From Novosphingobium sp. EMRT-2 (GTDB lineage Bacteria; Pseudomonadota; Alphaproteobacteria; Sphingomonadales; Sphingomonadaceae): a stretch of 64,000 bases of DNA. The DNA is taken from the NCBI RefSeq assembly GCF_005145025.1, contig NZ_CP039695.1, positions 2,165,501-2,229,500 on the forward strand. The letters are read 5' to 3'. How positions within the stretch are numbered: the stretch's first letter is position 1; each line of letters starts with the position of its first letter. Below are positions 36,886 through 45,335 of this stretch, in pieces. The notes beneath the pieces are model-generated. The model did not search any database. It saw only the letters and a program-made list of their open reading frames with translations, and was not told the origin of the DNA. The position numbers and the translations under genes were made by a program.

Positions 36886-39030
36886 TCAGCCCGCGTCTTT
36901 CGCGATCGCGCGCGTCATGCCCAGTTCGTTCGCGGGCCGCGCCCGGCCGATCAGGTAGCCCTGCCCCTGCGCACATCCTTCGCCACGCAGGTAATCCAGC
37001 ACCGTTTCCTCCTCGATGCCTTCGGCGGTGACGGTCAGGCCCAGGCTGTGGCCCAGACCGATGATCGCGCGCACCACCGCCTGCGAATTGGGCTCCTGAT
37101 GCAAGTCGCGCACGAAGGACTTGTCGATCTTGATCTTGGTGAAGGGGTAGCTCAGCAGATAGCTGAGCGAGCTGTAGCCGGTCCCGAAATCGTCCATCGA
37201 TATACCCACGCCCAGCGCGCGGATCGATGCGATCATGCCGGAAACCTGCGGCCCCTTTTCCATCAGGACGGCTTCGGTGATTTCCAGCTCCAGCCGCCGC
37301 GGGTCCATGCCCGCCGACGACAGCGCCTGCACCACGATGCCCAGCAGGTTGGGCGAACGGAACTGGATGGGCGAGACATTGACCGCCAGCTTGACGTGCG
37401 CGGGCCACATCATCGCCTCGCGGCAGGCACTCTGCAGCACGAACTGGCCGACCACGTCGATCAGGCCGATTTCCTCGGCCAGGCCGATGAACGCGTCGGG
37501 CATCACCATGCCGCGCACGGGGTGGTGCCAGCGCACCAGCGCCTCGTAGCATTCGACCTCGCCGGTCGCGAGATCGATCAGCGGCTGATAGTGGACCGCC
37601 AGTTCGCCCAGCCGGATCGCCTTGCGGAAATCGGCCTCCAGCAAGCTCTTTTCCTGCGCGGCGACGTCCATGTCGCGCACGAAGCGGCGCATCGTGCCCC
37701 GCCGGTCGGCCTTGGCGGCATAGAGGGCCAGATCGGCGTAGCGCAGCAGCGTTTCCGGGTTGGCGGTATCGTCGGGTGCCGATGCCATGCCGATCGTGGC
37801 GCCGATATGCAGCGAACAGCCGCTGACGCTGAAAGTCTCCTTCATCGCGGTGATGATCGCCTTGGCGACGTAATCGACCGTCGTGCGCGACTGCCTTTCG
37901 AAGATCACCGCGAATTCGTCGCCGCCGATCCGGCACAGCAGGCCATCGTCGGGCACCAGGCTGGCCATGCGCCGCGCCGCCTCCGCCAACAGAGCATCGC
38001 CGACGAGATGGCCGAACGTGTCGTTGATCGGCTTGAAGTGATCGAGATCGATCAGCGCGACGGTCACCGACCGGCCGTTCTGGCGCACCCCGGTCAGCAG
38101 ATCGCGCAGCCGCTCGCGGCAGTGCGCGCGGTTGGCAAGGCCGGTCAGCTCGTCATGCCGCGCCATGTGCGCGATGCGTGCCTCCACCTTGCGCCGCTCG
38201 GTCACGTCGAAGACCGAGGCGATCGTGGCCAGCCGGCCATCGAGCATCGACTGCCGCGTGAACAGGACCGATTCGAGTTCCTGCCCGTCCTTGCGCAGCT
38301 GACGCCAGAAGCGATCCTTCTGCGATCCAGTCGTCGCCAGCAGGCGCTGCGCCTCGCTCCATTCCTCGGCCGCGAACAGGCGTTCCGCCGGCAGCCCCGC
38401 CAGTTCGGCAAGGTCATAGCCGAAGTGGTCGGCGGCGGCGGCGTTGGCCGAAACGATCGCGTCCTCCGCCGGATCATAGACCAGCAGGGGCACCGGATTG
38501 CTTTCGAACAGCAGGCGAAACGATTCCTCGCGCTGCTTCATCTCGGTGATGTCCACGCGCAGGCCGATGGTGCCGCCATCGCTGGTCTTGCGCTCCTCGA
38601 TCATGATGCAGCGGCCGTCGGACAGCCATTGTTCGTGGCGGTCGGCCGCGTGTTCCAGCCGGTCGAGCCGGTCGGCCAGCCATTCCTCCTCGCGCCCGTG
38701 CGCTTCGGGATAGTCGCCCCGGGCAATGCCTTCGCGCAGCGTGTCGACCAGCCGCGCCCCGCGCCGGAACAGGTCGGCAGACCGGTGATAGATGCGCGCG
38801 TATTCCTCGTTCCAGTGGATGTAGCGCCCTTCGGCATCGAGAAAGACGATGCCCTGCGGAAGCGCGTCCAGCGCCTCGCGGAACCGCTGCTCGGCCTGTC
38901 GCGCGGCTTCCTCGGCGGCGGCAACGGCGCGGGTGGCATCAAGCAGGAGGCCGGCTTCCCAAACCTCCTGTCCGCCACCCTCGTCGCCGTCACCCCAGTC
39001 GTTTGCCGGGAAACCACCCATCGCGTCCAT
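36886..39030 (-). CDS. PAS-PAS-GGDEF-EAL cyclic-di-GMP protein
   Basis: The 714-residue protein has an N-terminal coiled coil (about 28-55), two PAS domains (about 50-165 and 170-290), a GGDEF domain and an EAL domain. The cyclase signature is intact (RIGGDEFAVIF), so diguanylate cyclase activity is possible. The phosphodiesterase motifs are also intact: YEALVRW, MDDFGTGYSS and KIDKSFV. No transmembrane segment is visible, so it is likely a cytosolic bifunctional sensor. It is separate from polA by about 100 bases of AT-rich DNA that may hold its promoter. Confidence 0.92.
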   Translation of the reverse strand: MDAMGGFPANDWGDGDEGGGQEVWEAGLLLDATRAVAAAEEAARQAEQRFREALDALPQGIVFLDAEGRYIHWNEEYARIYHRSADLFRRGARLVDTLREGIARGDYPEAHGREEEWLADRLDRLEHAADRHEQWLSDGRCIMIEERKTSDGGTIGLRVDITEMKQREESFRLLFESNPVPLLVYDPAEDAIVSANAAAADHFGYDLAELAGLPAERLFAAEEWSEAQRLLATTGSQKDRFWRQLRKDGQELESVLFTRQSMLDGRLATIASVFDVTERRKVEARIAHMARHDELTGLANRAHCRERLRDLLTGVRQNGRSVTVALIDLDHFKPINDTFGHLVGDALLAEAARRMASLVPDDGLLCRIGGDEFAVIFERQSRTTVDYVAKAIITAMKETFSVSGCSLHIGATIGMASAPDDTANPETLLRYADLALYAAKADRRGTMRRFVRDMDVAAQEKSLLEADFRKAIRLGELAVHYQPLIDLATGEVECYEALVRWHHPVRGMVMPDAFIGLAEEIGLIDVVGQFVLQSACREAMMWPAHVKLAVNVSPIQFRSPNLLGIVVQALSSAGMDPRRLELEITEAVLMEKGPQVSGMIASIRALGVGISMDDFGTGYSSLSYLLSYPFTKIKIDKSFVRDLHQEPNSQAVVRAIIGLGHSLGLTVTAEGIEEETVLDYLRGEGCAQGQGYLIGRARPANELGMTRAIAKDAG

Positions 39031-39129
39031 TCGCCGCCCCTTCGGCCCGTTGCGCCCGGAGCAGGAAAATAGTCCGAAGTGGTTAATTATTTTCGCATTG
39101 CAACAAGCACTTGCAGACCGTTACCGCGA

Positions 39130-41997
39130 TCAGTGCGCCGCGCCCCAACTGGCGCCGGTGCCGATCTCGACGCCCAGCGGAACCGAAAGTTTTACAGCGG
39201 GTTCCGCAGCGCCCGCCATGACCCGCTCGATCACCGGCTTGGCCGCCTCGACATCGCCTTCCGGTACCTCGAACACCAGTTCGTCGTGCACTTGCAGCAG
39301 CATGCGGACGCCGCCCAGCCCGGCCTCCTCCAGCGCGGGCATCATGCGCGCCATGGCCCGCTTGATGATGTCGGCGCTGGTGCCCTGAATCGGCGCGTTG
39401 ATCGCCGCGCGCTCGCTACCTTGCCGTTCCGCCTGGTTCTTCGAATTGATGCGCGGGAACCAGGTCTTGCGACCGAACAGCGTCTCGGAATAGCCGCGCT
39501 CGCGCACGCTCTCCAGCGTCTCGTGGATATAGCGCTGGATGCCGGGGAAGCGCTCGAAATAGCGGTCGATCATCGCCTGCGCCTCTTCGGCCGAGGTGCC
39601 GAGCCGACCGGCCAGGCCCCACCGGCTGATGCCATAGAGAATGGCGAAGTTGATGGTCTTGGCGCGCCCGCGCGTGTCGCGGTCGACATGGCCGAACATC
39701 TCGGTCGCGGTGCGCGCGTGAATGTCCTCGCCCGCTTCGAACGCTTCGCGCAGCGCCGGCACGTCGGCGATGTGCGCGGCCAGCCGCAGTTCGATCTGCG
39801 AATAGTCGGCCGCCAGCAGCACATTGCCCGGTTCCGCCACGAACGCCTCGCGGATCTGGCGGCCGATCTCGGTGCGGATCGGGATGTTCTGGAGATTCGG
39901 CTCGTTCGAGGAAAGCCGGCCGGTCTGCGCGCCGACCAGGCTGTAGCTGGTGTGGACGCGGCCGGTCGCGGGATTGATCGCGGCCTGCAGCGCTTCGGTG
40001 TACGTCGACTTGAGCTTGGACAGCTGGCGCCATTCGAGCACCAGCGTCGCCACTTCGGCGCCCTGCGCGGCCAGCCCTTCCAGCACGGACTGGTCGGTCG
40101 AATACTGCCCGGTCTTGCCCTTCTTGCCGCCCTTGTAGCCCAGCCGGTCGAACAGCACCTCGCCAAGCTGCTTGGGGCTGCCGATCGTGAACGGGCCGCC
40201 CGCCTTGGCGTGGATCACGGTTTCCAGTTCGGCGATGCGGGCGGCAAACTCGGCCGAAAGCGCGGCCAGCCGCTCGCGGTCGACGCGGATGCCGTTGCGC
40301 TCCATCATCGCCACCACCGGAATCAGCGGCCGGTCCACGCGCTGGTAGATGCGCGTGCCGCCCTCGTCCGACAGGCGGGGCTGGAACAGGCGGTGCAGCC
40401 GCCAGGTGACGTCCGCGTCTTCCGCGGCATAGCGCGTGGCGTCCGCCAGCGGCACTTCGGCAAACGAGATCGCCTTCTTGCCGGTGCCGCACAGGTCCTT
40501 GAACTTCATCGTGGCGTGGCCGAGATGCCTTTCCGACAGTTCGTCCATGCCGTGCCCGGCAAGGCCGGTTTCGCTACGCCCGGCATCCAGGCAGAAGCTC
40601 ATCACCATCGTATCGTCGATCGGCGCGACGGCGATCCCGCCGACCGCTTCTCCGGCGCGGGCGAGCACGGTAAGGTCGTACTTGATGTTCTGGCCGACCT
40701 TGAGCACCGCATCGCTTTCCAGCAGCGGCTTGAGCGCGGCCAGCGCCTCGGCCTTGTCCACCTGCACCGGCTTTTCCGCGAACATGTCGGTGCCGCCATG
40801 GCCCAGCGGGATGTAGCAGGCGTCGTTGGGGCCAAGCGCCAGGCTCACCCCGACCAGATCCGCCGCCATCGCATCGAGCGCGCTGGTTTCGGTGTCGATC
40901 GCCACCACGCGCGCCTCCAACGCGCGGGCGATCCATTGCTCCAGCTCGCCGATCGACTGGATGCAGGCATAGCGGCCCAGATCGAGAGCGGGCCATTCGG
41001 GCAAGGGCTGCCGGCTCGCGCTTTCGGGCTGCACCGGCGCCACGCCTCCAGCCCCCGCTCCTTCCCCGGTCGTCGGCGCGGCGGACACCGGAGCCAGCGC
41101 GCCGACGCCCAGCTTGCGCAACAGGCTGGTAAAGCCGTGTTCGCCCAGGAACGCCGCCAGCGGATCGGGCGGGATCGCGCCCAGCGTGAAATCGTCGAGC
41201 GGCAGCGGCAGGTCGCAATCTTCCTTCAGCGCCACCAGTTCGCGCGAAAGGCGCGCCATCGGCGCCTGCTCGATCAGGCTTTCGCGCAACTTGCCCGGCT
41301 TCATCGCCGGCGCGGCGGCCAGCGCGGATTCGAGATCGCCATGCTCCTGGATCAGCTTCGACGCGGTCTTGGGACCGATGCCGCGAATGCCGGGCACGTT
41401 GTCCACCGCATCGCCCATCAGCGCCAGGACGTCGCCGACCTTCTCCGGCGGCACACCGAACTTCTCGATTACTTCGGGCACGTCGATGCGCTGGTTCTTC
41501 ATTGTATCCAGCATGTCGATCCGCGCGCCGTTGGCGGCGGTGCCGACCAGCTGCATCAGGTCCTTGTCGGACGAAACGATCGTCACGTCCCAGCCGCGCG
41601 CCGCAGCCGCGCGCGCATAGGAGGCGATCAGATCGTCCGCCTCCAGCCCGGCCTCCTCGATGCAGGGCAGGCTGAACGCGCGCGTGGCGTCGCGGATCAG
41701 CGGGAACTGCGGCACCAGATCCTCTGGCGGCGGCGGGCGGTTAGCCTTGTAGTCCTCGTAAAGATCATTGCGGAACGAGACCGATCCCTTGTCGAGAATC
41801 ACGCCAAGGTGGGTCGGCCCATCGGCCTTGTGGAGATCGTCGGCCAGCTTCCACAGCATCGTGGTATAGCCATAGACCGCGCCGACCGGCACGCCCTGCG
41901 GGTTGGTGAGCGGGGGCAGGCGGTGATAGGCGCGGAAGATATAGGCCGAGCCATCGACCAGATAGAGATGCTGCCGGGAACTGTTGGTGCCGTCCAT
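39130..41997 (-). CDS. polA: DNA polymerase I
   Basis: This 955-residue repair and Okazaki-processing polymerase has all three activities. The 5' nuclease domain has YIFRAYHRLPPL, EADDLIASYA and DKDLMQLV. The proofreading domain keeps its motifs: DTETS for Exo I, NIKYD for Exo II and YAAEDAD for Exo III, so it should edit. The polymerase domain carries DYSQIELR, RGRAKTINFAILYG and LLQVHDELVFEV. The length and start are normal. Confidence 0.97.
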   Translation of the reverse strand: MDGTNSSRQHLYLVDGSAYIFRAYHRLPPLTNPQGVPVGAVYGYTTMLWKLADDLHKADGPTHLGVILDKGSVSFRNDLYEDYKANRPPPPEDLVPQFPLIRDATRAFSLPCIEEAGLEADDLIASYARAAAARGWDVTIVSSDKDLMQLVGTAANGARIDMLDTMKNQRIDVPEVIEKFGVPPEKVGDVLALMGDAVDNVPGIRGIGPKTASKLIQEHGDLESALAAAPAMKPGKLRESLIEQAPMARLSRELVALKEDCDLPLPLDDFTLGAIPPDPLAAFLGEHGFTSLLRKLGVGALAPVSAAPTTGEGAGAGGVAPVQPESASRQPLPEWPALDLGRYACIQSIGELEQWIARALEARVVAIDTETSALDAMAADLVGVSLALGPNDACYIPLGHGGTDMFAEKPVQVDKAEALAALKPLLESDAVLKVGQNIKYDLTVLARAGEAVGGIAVAPIDDTMVMSFCLDAGRSETGLAGHGMDELSERHLGHATMKFKDLCGTGKKAISFAEVPLADATRYAAEDADVTWRLHRLFQPRLSDEGGTRIYQRVDRPLIPVVAMMERNGIRVDRERLAALSAEFAARIAELETVIHAKAGGPFTIGSPKQLGEVLFDRLGYKGGKKGKTGQYSTDQSVLEGLAAQGAEVATLVLEWRQLSKLKSTYTEALQAAINPATGRVHTSYSLVGAQTGRLSSNEPNLQNIPIRTEIGRQIREAFVAEPGNVLLAADYSQIELRLAAHIADVPALREAFEAGEDIHARTATEMFGHVDRDTRGRAKTINFAILYGISRWGLAGRLGTSAEEAQAMIDRYFERFPGIQRYIHETLESVRERGYSETLFGRKTWFPRINSKNQAERQGSERAAINAPIQGTSADIIKRAMARMMPALEEAGLGGVRMLLQVHDELVFEVPEGDVEAAKPVIERVMAGAAEPAVKLSVPLGVEIGTGASWGAAH

Positions 41998-42199
41998 CGC
42001 GGCGGTGTACCCGCTTGCGCGGCGGAACGGAAGGTGCAGGAGACCGGTGCGGGAAGGAACGGCTCGGCGCTCGTACAGGGCGGACTATCGCACCCGCTAT
42101 CGACGAAAAAAGCCTTCCTCCTCCGCGCGATGCACGGTGAAAGGCATTTCCTGTTCGTCTTATGCTTGCAAGGGAATGAATTGCCGATTAATTGAGGTC

Positions 42200-42245
42200 G
42201 CGAAGTCTACCCCACGAGTAGGCTTTGCGGCGGGCTGCTTGCCCG
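42200..42245 (+). promoter_or_regulatory. Structured leader before the small lipoprotein
   Basis: GCGAAGTCTAC pairs with GTAGGCTTTGC (42200-42210 with 42218-42228; 9 Watson-Crick and 2 G-U pairs), and CGGGC/GCCCG follows at 42231-42245. Both are within 80 bases of the lipoprotein ATG. It could be an mRNA leader structure or a small RNA. The rest of 41998-42199 shows AT-rich patches but no clear feature. Confidence 0.35.
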
Positions 42246-42278
42246 GCGCGGTTCACTTCAATCCAGGGATTGTAACGC

Positions 42279-42476
42279 ATGCGCAAGCTCATCCTCGCCG
42301 CTGTCGCCGGCACCGCTTTCACCCTCGCCGGCTGCGGCGAAAAGGCTCCGGAAGCTACCGAAGCCGCCACCGAAGCCGCTGTTGAATCGTCGGACGTCGC
42401 TGCTGACGCATCGGCTGAAGCCAGCGCTCCGGCTGCTGACGCCTCGGCTGAAGCGAGCGAAGCCGCGAAGATGTAA
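42279..42476 (+). CDS. Small Ala/Glu-rich lipoprotein
   Basis: The 65-residue product has a signal with lipobox LAGC ending at Cys19. A repetitive mature part follows, rich in Ala, Glu, Ser and Asp (EATEAATEAAVES, ADASAEAS repeats). It resembles entericidin-like or coiled-coil spacer lipoproteins of the envelope in size only; I assign no function. A strong terminator follows and a structured leader precedes it, so it forms a compact single-gene unit that may be highly expressed. Confidence 0.8.
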   Translation: MRKLILAAVAGTAFTLAGCGEKAPEATEAATEAAVESSDVAADASAEASAPAADASAEASEAAKM

Positions 42477-42506
42477 TCCCCGCCCGCAAGGGCAGGATAC
42501 AGATAG

Positions 42507-42543
42507 AGGGGCGTGGCCTTACGGCCGCGCCCCTTTCTCTTTG
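42507..42543 (+). terminator. Intrinsic terminator after small lipoprotein
   Basis: A 12-bp stem AGGGGCGTGGCC/GGCCGCGCCCCT with a TTAC loop (42507-42534) is followed by TTCTCTTT. It is the best-formed terminator in the window. Confidence 0.85.
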
Positions 42544-42584
42544 GCGGTTGTATTCTTAGCAGACGCGGCGCGCGGAAAGCCCAC

Positions 42585-42660
42585 CCCGCTGCGACTAGCG
42601 CCGCCTTCGGCGCCGCAAGTCTCGCTCCCCTCCCGCTTGCGGGAGGGGCGGGGGGTGGGC
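42585..42660. repeat. Dual-hairpin intergenic repeat, copy B
   Basis: This is the gapless partner of 1-76, with about 71 of 76 bases identical. The second hairpin arms are unchanged. The first hairpin has changed bases yet still folds (GCGCCG-CCTT-CGGCGC), a pattern of structure-preserving variation. Confidence 0.8.
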
Positions 42661-42745
42661 AGCGCACGACGTCCGCAAACGCCATGACCGCCAACAAAAA
42701 AGGCGCCGCTTGCGCGACGCCTCCCTTGTTTCGCGGTGCGATGCC

Positions 42746-43711
42746 TCAGCGGCGCGCGACTTCCTGCAGCGAGCGGCCCAGCGGCTGGCTATAGCCATCG
42801 TACAGCACCCGCGCGACCTGCGCGATCAGCGTCGACTGCACGGCATGGCCCTCCGGCCCGGCCACGAACACCACCATGGCAAGGTGGCGCCCGTCGGGCA
42901 AGCGTACGATGCCGACGTCGTCGGTCACGCCGGCCAGCGTGCCGGTCTTATGCGCCACCAGCGTCCCTTCGGGCAGGCCGGCGCGAATGCGGTTGCGGCC
43001 GGTGCTGGTGCGCGTCATCGTATCGAGCAGGACGGCGCGGCTTTCGGGATTGAGCGCACCGCCGCGATCGATCGCGGCCAGCAGCGCCAGCATCGCGCGC
43101 GGCGTGCTGCTGGTGCGGGTATCGATCACCGTTGCCGGATTGACCTTGCCGTCATCGCGCACCAGCGTCGCCATCGTGTGGTCGAGCCGCTGGCCGACGA
43201 TGCCCTTGCGCGTCAGCCACTGGTTGACCGGAGAAATCCCCCCGATCGCGGCGATGAGCCCGTCAGTCGCCTGGTTGTTGCTGCGCGTGATCATCAGTTC
43301 CATGAGTTCCTGCGCGGTCATCACCGGCCCGGCGCGCACCGGGGCGATAGGACTGCGCGCGCCCGCGCGTTCCGGCACCGACAGCATCATCGGGAACCGC
43401 TGGTCGAGGCGGAAGCGCCCCTGCTCCACGCCTTCGAGGAACGTGGCGGCCACGGCGATCTTGGCGGTGCTGGCCATCGGGAACGGCATGTCGCCGTTCA
43501 GGAATATCTGTCCGCCGCCATCGAGGTCCATCGCGGCCACGCCGATCCGGCCCCGGCTTTGCGAGGCGATCGCGGCGATCTGTTGCTGGATGATGATGTC
43601 ACGCTGGTCCTGCAGCGTGACGGGCGGACGTGACTGGACCGCCGGCGTGGCGCCCAGCGCCGGCAAGGCAAGCGCAGCGGCGGCCAGAAGCTTGGTGAAG
43701 CGACTCTTCAT
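42746..43711 (-). CDS. Class A beta-lactamase-fold serine hydrolase lacking the omega-loop Glu
   Basis: The 321-residue exported product has the class A motifs S81-T-A-K84, S144-N-N146 and K255-T-G257. A signal peptide covers about 1-22. In the omega loop, where true class A enzymes have Glu166 for deacylation (R-L-D-x-x-E), it reads RLDHTMATLV with Met180. It could therefore acylate with beta-lactams but not turn them over well, or act as a peptidase or sensor. Resistance should not be inferred from this gene alone. The ATG at 43711 precedes the signal. Confidence 0.82.
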   Translation of the reverse strand: MKSRFTKLLAAAALALPALGATPAVQSRPPVTLQDQRDIIIQQQIAAIASQSRGRIGVAAMDLDGGGQIFLNGDMPFPMASTAKIAVAATFLEGVEQGRFRLDQRFPMMLSVPERAGARSPIAPVRAGPVMTAQELMELMITRSNNQATDGLIAAIGGISPVNQWLTRKGIVGQRLDHTMATLVRDDGKVNPATVIDTRTSSTPRAMLALLAAIDRGGALNPESRAVLLDTMTRTSTGRNRIRAGLPEGTLVAHKTGTLAGVTDDVGIVRLPDGRHLAMVVFVAGPEGHAVQSTLIAQVARVLYDGYSQPLGRSLQEVARR

Positions 43712-43892
43712 GTGACCGTTATGACCCCGACCCGATTTACCCATCGTTACCGGAATCTAACTTATTGCAAATGTTAGGCGAAGATCGTTTCAAAACGGTC
43801 CGTCGCCTCTCTCGCCCGGCTTGTCGGCGTTTGACGCCAAAGACTAACGCCGCACCGGGGAATGGTTAGCAATCGACGGTTCTCTCTGGACT

Positions 43893-43908
43893 TTAATCGA
43901 TCGATTAA
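43893..43908 (+). promoter_or_regulatory. Perfect 16-bp palindrome, candidate TetR-type operator
   Basis: TTAATCGATCGATTAA lies 45 bases upstream of the ATG at 43953. Palindromes of this type commonly bind TetR-family repressors, which often control acyl-CoA metabolism genes in related bacteria (general knowledge). The regulator is not in the window. The rest of 43712-43892 shows nothing clear. Confidence 0.5.
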
Positions 43909-43952
43909 GATAATCCTCCCGTGTGGCATGAACCGGGGCGATGGAGAGGGCT

Positions 43953-45335
43953 ATGGCAGGCACGGGTTCAGGCGGCGAAGCCGGAAGCGCCGCGGCCGAT
44001 TTCGTCGCCAGGCTGGGCGCGGTCATGGCGCGCGCAGGGCTGGGCGGTACGATCGTTTCGCCGCAGCGCCTGTCGGGCGGCGCCAATATGGAAAGCTGGC
44101 TGTTCGGCTGCGCGGGGCCGCAGGGCGAAGGACGATTCGTGCTGCGCCGCGCGCCTTCGGCGGAATGGCTCGCCACCCGCGCGCTGCACATGGACGGCGA
44201 GGCCGCGCTGGTCCGCCATGCCCATGCCGGCGGCGTGCCCGCACCGGAAATCATCGCCGAGCTGACGCCCGAGGACGGCTTCGGCATCGGCTTCATCATG
44301 CGCTGCCTGCCCGGCACCGCCAGCCCGCCCGACATTCTTGCCCAGGCCGCGGACGGGTTGATAGACGAGATCGCGGGTGCGCTGGCCGCGATTCACCGGC
44401 TCGATACCGCGCCGCTCGGCTTCCTGCCCCGGCTCGATCCGGCCGAAGGCGTGGAAGGACTGGCCGCGCAGTTCGAACAGGCTGGCGGCGACCGCCCCGT
44501 AATCGCGCTCGGCCTCGCCTGGCTTCGCGCCAACCTTCCGCCGCCATGCCCGGCCCGCGTGGTGCACGGCGACCTGCGACTGGGCAACATCCTGGTCGAC
44601 CGGGGCCATCTGACCGGCGTGCTCGACTGGGAGCTGGCCCATCTTGGCGACAGCCACGAGGACCTTGCCTATGGCTGCATGACGGTGTGGCGCTTCGGCC
44701 GGCTCGACCGGCCCGCCTTCGGCCTCGCCACGCTGGAGCGCTATTTCGCCGCCTATCGCACCGCCAGTGGGGAAGACATCGATCCCGTGCGCTTCCGCTT
44801 CTGGCTGGTCTATCGCACGGTGTGGTGGGCACTCGGCTGCATGGCGATGGCGCAATCGTGGCGCGCGCGCACCGACCGTTCGCTGGAGCGTGTCGTCATA
44901 TCACGCCGCACCAGCGAGCAGGAACTCGACCTGCTGCTGCTGCTCGAAGAGGGCGCGCCCGCGGTCGAACGCGCGCGCGCGCTGCCGCCTTCTCCCGCGC
45001 CCGCCGCCGGTGCCGCTGGCGAGGCGAGCGCCGCCGAAATCCTTACCGCGATTGCCGAATGGCTGGGCGACGCGGTCAAGCCGAAGCTGGACGGGCGCGA
45101 CCGGTTCGATCTGGCCGTCGCGCGCAACGCGCTGGGCATCGTCCAGCGCGAACTGGCCGGACGCCCCGACCCGGCGGACCGCGCGCTGGCAGATGCCGTT
45201 CTGGCGGGAGAAGCCACGCTGGCCACGCCCGGGCTGCTTGCGCGCCTGCGCCGCGCCGCGCTCGACCGGCTCGCCGCCGACATGCCGAAATATCCGGCGC
45301 TGGCCCCGGCCCGCGCGCAATGGGAGCAATGCTGA
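43953..45335 (+). CDS. APH-like phosphotransferase family protein (ACAD10/11 N-terminal domain type)
   Basis: The 460-residue protein has the aminoglycoside/choline-kinase fold. LSGGANMESWLF is the nucleotide loop, HGDLRLGNILV is the catalytic loop (Asp in HGD) and VLDWELAHLGD is the metal-binding motif. In animals this domain is fused to an acyl-CoA dehydrogenase in ACAD10/11, which process 4-hydroxy acyl-CoAs (known). Here the two are separate adjacent genes. The stop overlaps the dehydrogenase start. A helical C-terminal tail is of unknown use. GGAGAGGG fits the ATG at 43953. Confidence 0.86.
   Translation: MAGTGSGGEAGSAAADFVARLGAVMARAGLGGTIVSPQRLSGGANMESWLFGCAGPQGEGRFVLRRAPSAEWLATRALHMDGEAALVRHAHAGGVPAPEIIAELTPEDGFGIGFIMRCLPGTASPPDILAQAADGLIDEIAGALAAIHRLDTAPLGFLPRLDPAEGVEGLAAQFEQAGGDRPVIALGLAWLRANLPPPCPARVVHGDLRLGNILVDRGHLTGVLDWELAHLGDSHEDLAYGCMTVWRFGRLDRPAFGLATLERYFAAYRTASGEDIDPVRFRFWLVYRTVWWALGCMAMAQSWRARTDRSLERVVISRRTSEQELDLLLLLEEGAPAVERARALPPSPAPAAGAAGEASAAEILTAIAEWLGDAVKPKLDGRDRFDLAVARNALGIVQRELAGRPDPADRALADAVLAGEATLATPGLLARLRRAALDRLAADMPKYPALAPARAQWEQC

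Noticed and set aside
41998-42199. Possible tRNA or other structured RNA gene between polA and the lipoprotein
   Set aside because: No cloverleaf, no T-loop consensus and no CCA end on either strand.
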